This document shows, one piece after another, positions 62,120-64,000 of a DNA stretch of 64,000 nucleotides. The stretch is from Providencia rettgeri. Lineage in GTDB: Bacteria; Pseudomonadota; Gammaproteobacteria; Enterobacterales; Enterobacteriaceae. Every line of letters starts with the position of its first letter. Within the stretch, counting starts at the first letter, position 1. The stretch lies in assembly GCA_900455085.1 (NCBI GenBank), contig UGTZ01000001.1, positions 526,501 to 590,500 of the forward strand, given 5' to 3'. Below the pieces are notes generated by a model, which had not been told where the DNA came from, made no database searches, and saw only the letters and a program-made list of their open reading frames with translations. The translations under genes and the position numbers were made by a program.

Positions 62120-62133
62120 CTATCATGTGGGGA

Positions 62134-62157
62134 AAAAAGCGCCATTTGGCGCTTTTT
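62134..62157. terminator. Bidirectional terminator between dusA and qorA
   Basis: AAAAAGCGCC/GGCGCTTTTT with a four-base loop, between convergent genes. Confidence 0.9.
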
Positions 62158-62174
62158 GCATATTGAGTCGCTTA

Positions 62175-63158
62175 TTATGGAACCAATAAACTCGAACCTT
62201 GGGTTTTTCTTGATTCGATAGTGAGGTGAGCTTTTTGTGCATCTTTTAAAGCAAAAATTTGTGATTGCGGCACATCTACATTCACTTTTCCGCTTAAAAT
62301 CATATCAAATAAGGCATTACTAGCTTGGTCTAGCTCAGCACGGTTAGTCACATAGACACCCAGTGATGGGCGAGTGACGTATAATCCGCCTTTTTGGTTT
62401 AAAATCCCTAAATTTACACCGGTGACAGGGCCTGATGCATTACCAAAACTCACCATTAATCCGCGACGTTTGAGTGAGTCTAAAGAAGCAAGCCATGTAG
62501 ATTGACCGACAGAGTCATACGCCACATTCACTTTCTCGCCATGAGTGATTTCTTTCACGCGAGCTGCAATGTCTTCTGTTTGGTAATTGATGACTTCCCA
62601 TGCTCCGGCATCTTTGGCTCTTAACGCTTTATCTGCAGAACCCACCGTGCCTATCATCTTAGCGCCTAGCGCGTTTGCCCATTGGCAAGCTATCAACCCA
62701 ACGCCACCTGCAGCGGCGTGGAACAGAAAGACTTCGTCACGTTTCAGTTGATATGTCTGATGGAATAAATAATAAACCGTCATGCCTTTTAATGAGCTGG
62801 CTGCGGCTTGTTCAAAGGTAATACCATCAGGAAGGTGTGCCACGGCACTTTCAGGGACATTATGGACTTCGCTATAAGCACCTAGAGGGCCTTGCGCATA
62901 AACGACACGGTCACCGGGCTTGAAACCTGTGACATGGGCACCAGTTTTCACAACAACACCTGCCGCCTCTGTACCAAGGCCACTTGGTAGCTTAGCAACA
63001 GGGTATAAACCGCTGCGAACATAGGTGTCGATAAAGTTAATCCCGATAGCACGGTTTTCTATTTGAATTTCATTATCTGCTGGGTTTGCTGGGGAATAAT
63101 CTACTAAGTTAAGTACGTCAGCGCCGCCATGTTGCGCGAATTCAATACGTTTTGCCAT
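62175..63158 (-). CDS. qorA: NADPH:quinone oxidoreductase QorA
   Basis: 327 residues, the length of E. coli QorA, a zinc-free member of the medium-chain dehydrogenase family. The N-terminal GroES-like part has INFIDTYVRSGLYP and LGTEAAGVV. The Rossmann motif is AAAGGVGLIACQWA, followed by NVAYDSVG. It reduces quinones with NADPH. ATG 63158 follows GGAG; the four extra upstream codons are unlikely. Convergent with dusA, divergent from dnaB. Confidence 0.95.
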   Translation of the reverse strand: MAKRIEFAQHGGADVLNLVDYSPANPADNEIQIENRAIGINFIDTYVRSGLYPVAKLPSGLGTEAAGVVVKTGAHVTGFKPGDRVVYAQGPLGAYSEVHNVPESAVAHLPDGITFEQAAASSLKGMTVYYLFHQTYQLKRDEVFLFHAAAGGVGLIACQWANALGAKMIGTVGSADKALRAKDAGAWEVINYQTEDIAARVKEITHGEKVNVAYDSVGQSTWLASLDSLKRRGLMVSFGNASGPVTGVNLGILNQKGGLYVTRPSLGVYVTNRAELDQASNALFDMILSGKVNVDVPQSQIFALKDAQKAHLTIESRKTQGSSLLVP

Positions 63159-63370
63159 GACAATCTCCAATAAGGACTATTCATTTTAATTACAATAACA
63201 ATCGTTTTATCATAACGCCATGTTTCAATCAGAAGAATTATAGGTTTGTGCTTTCAGTGATGTATTTTATCTTGTGATTACTTTGCGCAAAGACGCAAAG
63301 AAAACCACAAAAAAATAAGATTGGCGTATACTAAGCGCAGATCGTTAATTATAGACTTGGATATTAATGT

Positions 63371-64000
63371 ATGGCTAAAAAACCCTCATCAAATTTCAAA
63401 ACGGATGCCCCACGAGACCACCAAATGGAAGGGTTAAAACTTCCACCACATTCTCTCGAAGCGGAGCAGTCTGTTTTAGGGGGGTTAATGTTAGATAACG
63501 AGCGCTGGGATACCGTTTCTGAACGTGTGACTCACGCTGATTTCTTTAGCCGACCCCATCGCACCATTTTCTCACAAATGCAATTTTTGCTTGAGCAAGG
63601 CAAACCCATTGACCTTATAACGTTATCGGAATCACTAGAACAACAGGGTGAATTGGATAGCGTGGGTGGCTTTGCTTATTTGGCTGAGCTATCTAAAAAT
63701 ACGCCAAGTGCGGCGAATATTAATGCTTATGCAGACATCGTCCGCGAACGTGCGATTGTTCGCGATATGATTTCAGTCGCTAATGAAATTGCAGATGCAG
63801 GTTATGATCCACAAGGGCGAAGCAGTGAAGATCTCCTCGATTTAGCCGAAACCAAAGTATTCCAAATCGCCGAGTCAAGAGCGAATAAAGACGAAGGGCC
63901 AAAAGGTATTGAAGCCATTTTGTCTGAAACTGTTGAAAAAATTGAGCAACTTTACCAACAACCGCACGGACGGCGTTACTGGGGGTTTCAACAGGTTACC
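63371..64000 (+). CDS. dnaB: Replicative DNA helicase DnaB, N-terminal part (runs off the window)
   Basis: The 210 codons visible cover the N-terminal domain (KLPPHSLEAEQSVLGGLMLD) and the linker. Close to the window end the reading fails at 63968-63969 (GG) and again at 63981-63985 (G5). Removing one G at each gives PHDGVTGVSTGY, matching the conserved PHDGVTGVNTGY of E. coli DnaB. Since DnaB is essential, these insertions are almost surely sequence errors. Confidence 0.93.
   Translation, partial: MAKKPSSNFKTDAPRDHQMEGLKLPPHSLEAEQSVLGGLMLDNERWDTVSERVTHADFFSRPHRTIFSQMQFLLEQGKPIDLITLSESLEQQGELDSVGGFAYLAELSKNTPSAANINAYADIVRERAIVRDMISVANEIADAGYDPQGRSSEDLLDLAETKVFQIAESRANKDEGPKGIEAILSETVEKIEQLYQQPHGRRYWGFQQVT

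Noticed and set aside
1..64000. CRISPR arrays, rRNA or tRNA genes, insertion sequences
   Set aside because: No regularly spaced direct repeats with unique spacers, no rRNA-like or tRNA cloverleaf sequence and no transposase reading frames were found.

Overview
The window looks like the chromosome of a low-GC enterobacterium of the Morganellaceae, most likely Providencia or a close relative. The grounds are AT-rich base composition and clear orthologues of E. coli elaC/rbn, ynaI, speC, ycaC, dusA, qorA and dnaB, arranged as an enterobacterial core genome would have them. Species cannot be fixed from the sequence alone.

Left host segment (1-15573). It opens with the N-terminal part of a large inverse autotransporter (intimin/invasin type, minus strand, running off the window) and RNase Z/BN. 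A 2-deoxyribose utilisation cluster follows, with a DeoR-type repressor and deoC on the minus strand and deoK, deoP and deoX on the plus strand. It matches the known Salmonella deoQKPX regulon. Next come a DUF2750 protein, the YnaI mechanosensitive channel, ornithine decarboxylase SpeC, a nucleoside hydrolase with a DUF6882-like partner, a BhsA-type periplasmic peptide and the YcaC hydrolase.

Prophage (about 15619-61189). A prophage of roughly 45.5 kb is inserted in the 5' end of dusA. Left behind at attL is a 28-codon stub of host dusA; at attR the phage supplies a substitute start, so an almost full-length hybrid dusA is rebuilt. From left to right: (a) an accessory GHKL-type ATPase plus a STAS-like DUF4325 protein next to attL; (b) a leftward early operon (PrtN-like, DnaQ-like exonuclease, Ea22-like, ASCH, RdgC-like, CsrA and small unknowns); (c) a lambda-style immunity region with CI, Cro and two operator/promoter sets; (d) a rightward early operon with CII-like, an O-type replication protein carrying internal iterons, Dam methylase, Lar, Rha/KilAC, DUF968 and antiterminator Q; (e) two stress-protein cargo genes, hdeA and ygiW, in the Q-to-lysis interval; (f) holin, RNNNPGN-type endolysin candidate, Rz and Rz1; (g) an SGNH esterase cargo block; (h) a lambda-like packaging and head module preceded by an eight-copy GGTAACA array; (i) a Mu-like contractile tail module with a -1 frameshift site in its assembly chaperones; (j) tail fibre and Tfa; (k) an OafA-type O-acyltransferase, a LexA-controlled DinI-like gene and the dusA-specific tyrosine integrase. 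The layout resembles SfV/phiP27-type phages: lambdoid control and head, Mu-like tail, and a surface-modification gene beside int.

Right host segment (61190-64000). The rest of dusA, qorA (minus) and the start of dnaB (plus), the usual enterobacterial order.

Sequence quality. At least ten genes carry single-base frame breaks. Nearly all are +1 insertions in short homopolymers, and two fall within 25 bases of each other in the essential gene dnaB. Most of the apparent pseudogenes (deoK, deoP, dusA, the tape measure gene and a small early phage gene) are therefore probably read or assembly errors.
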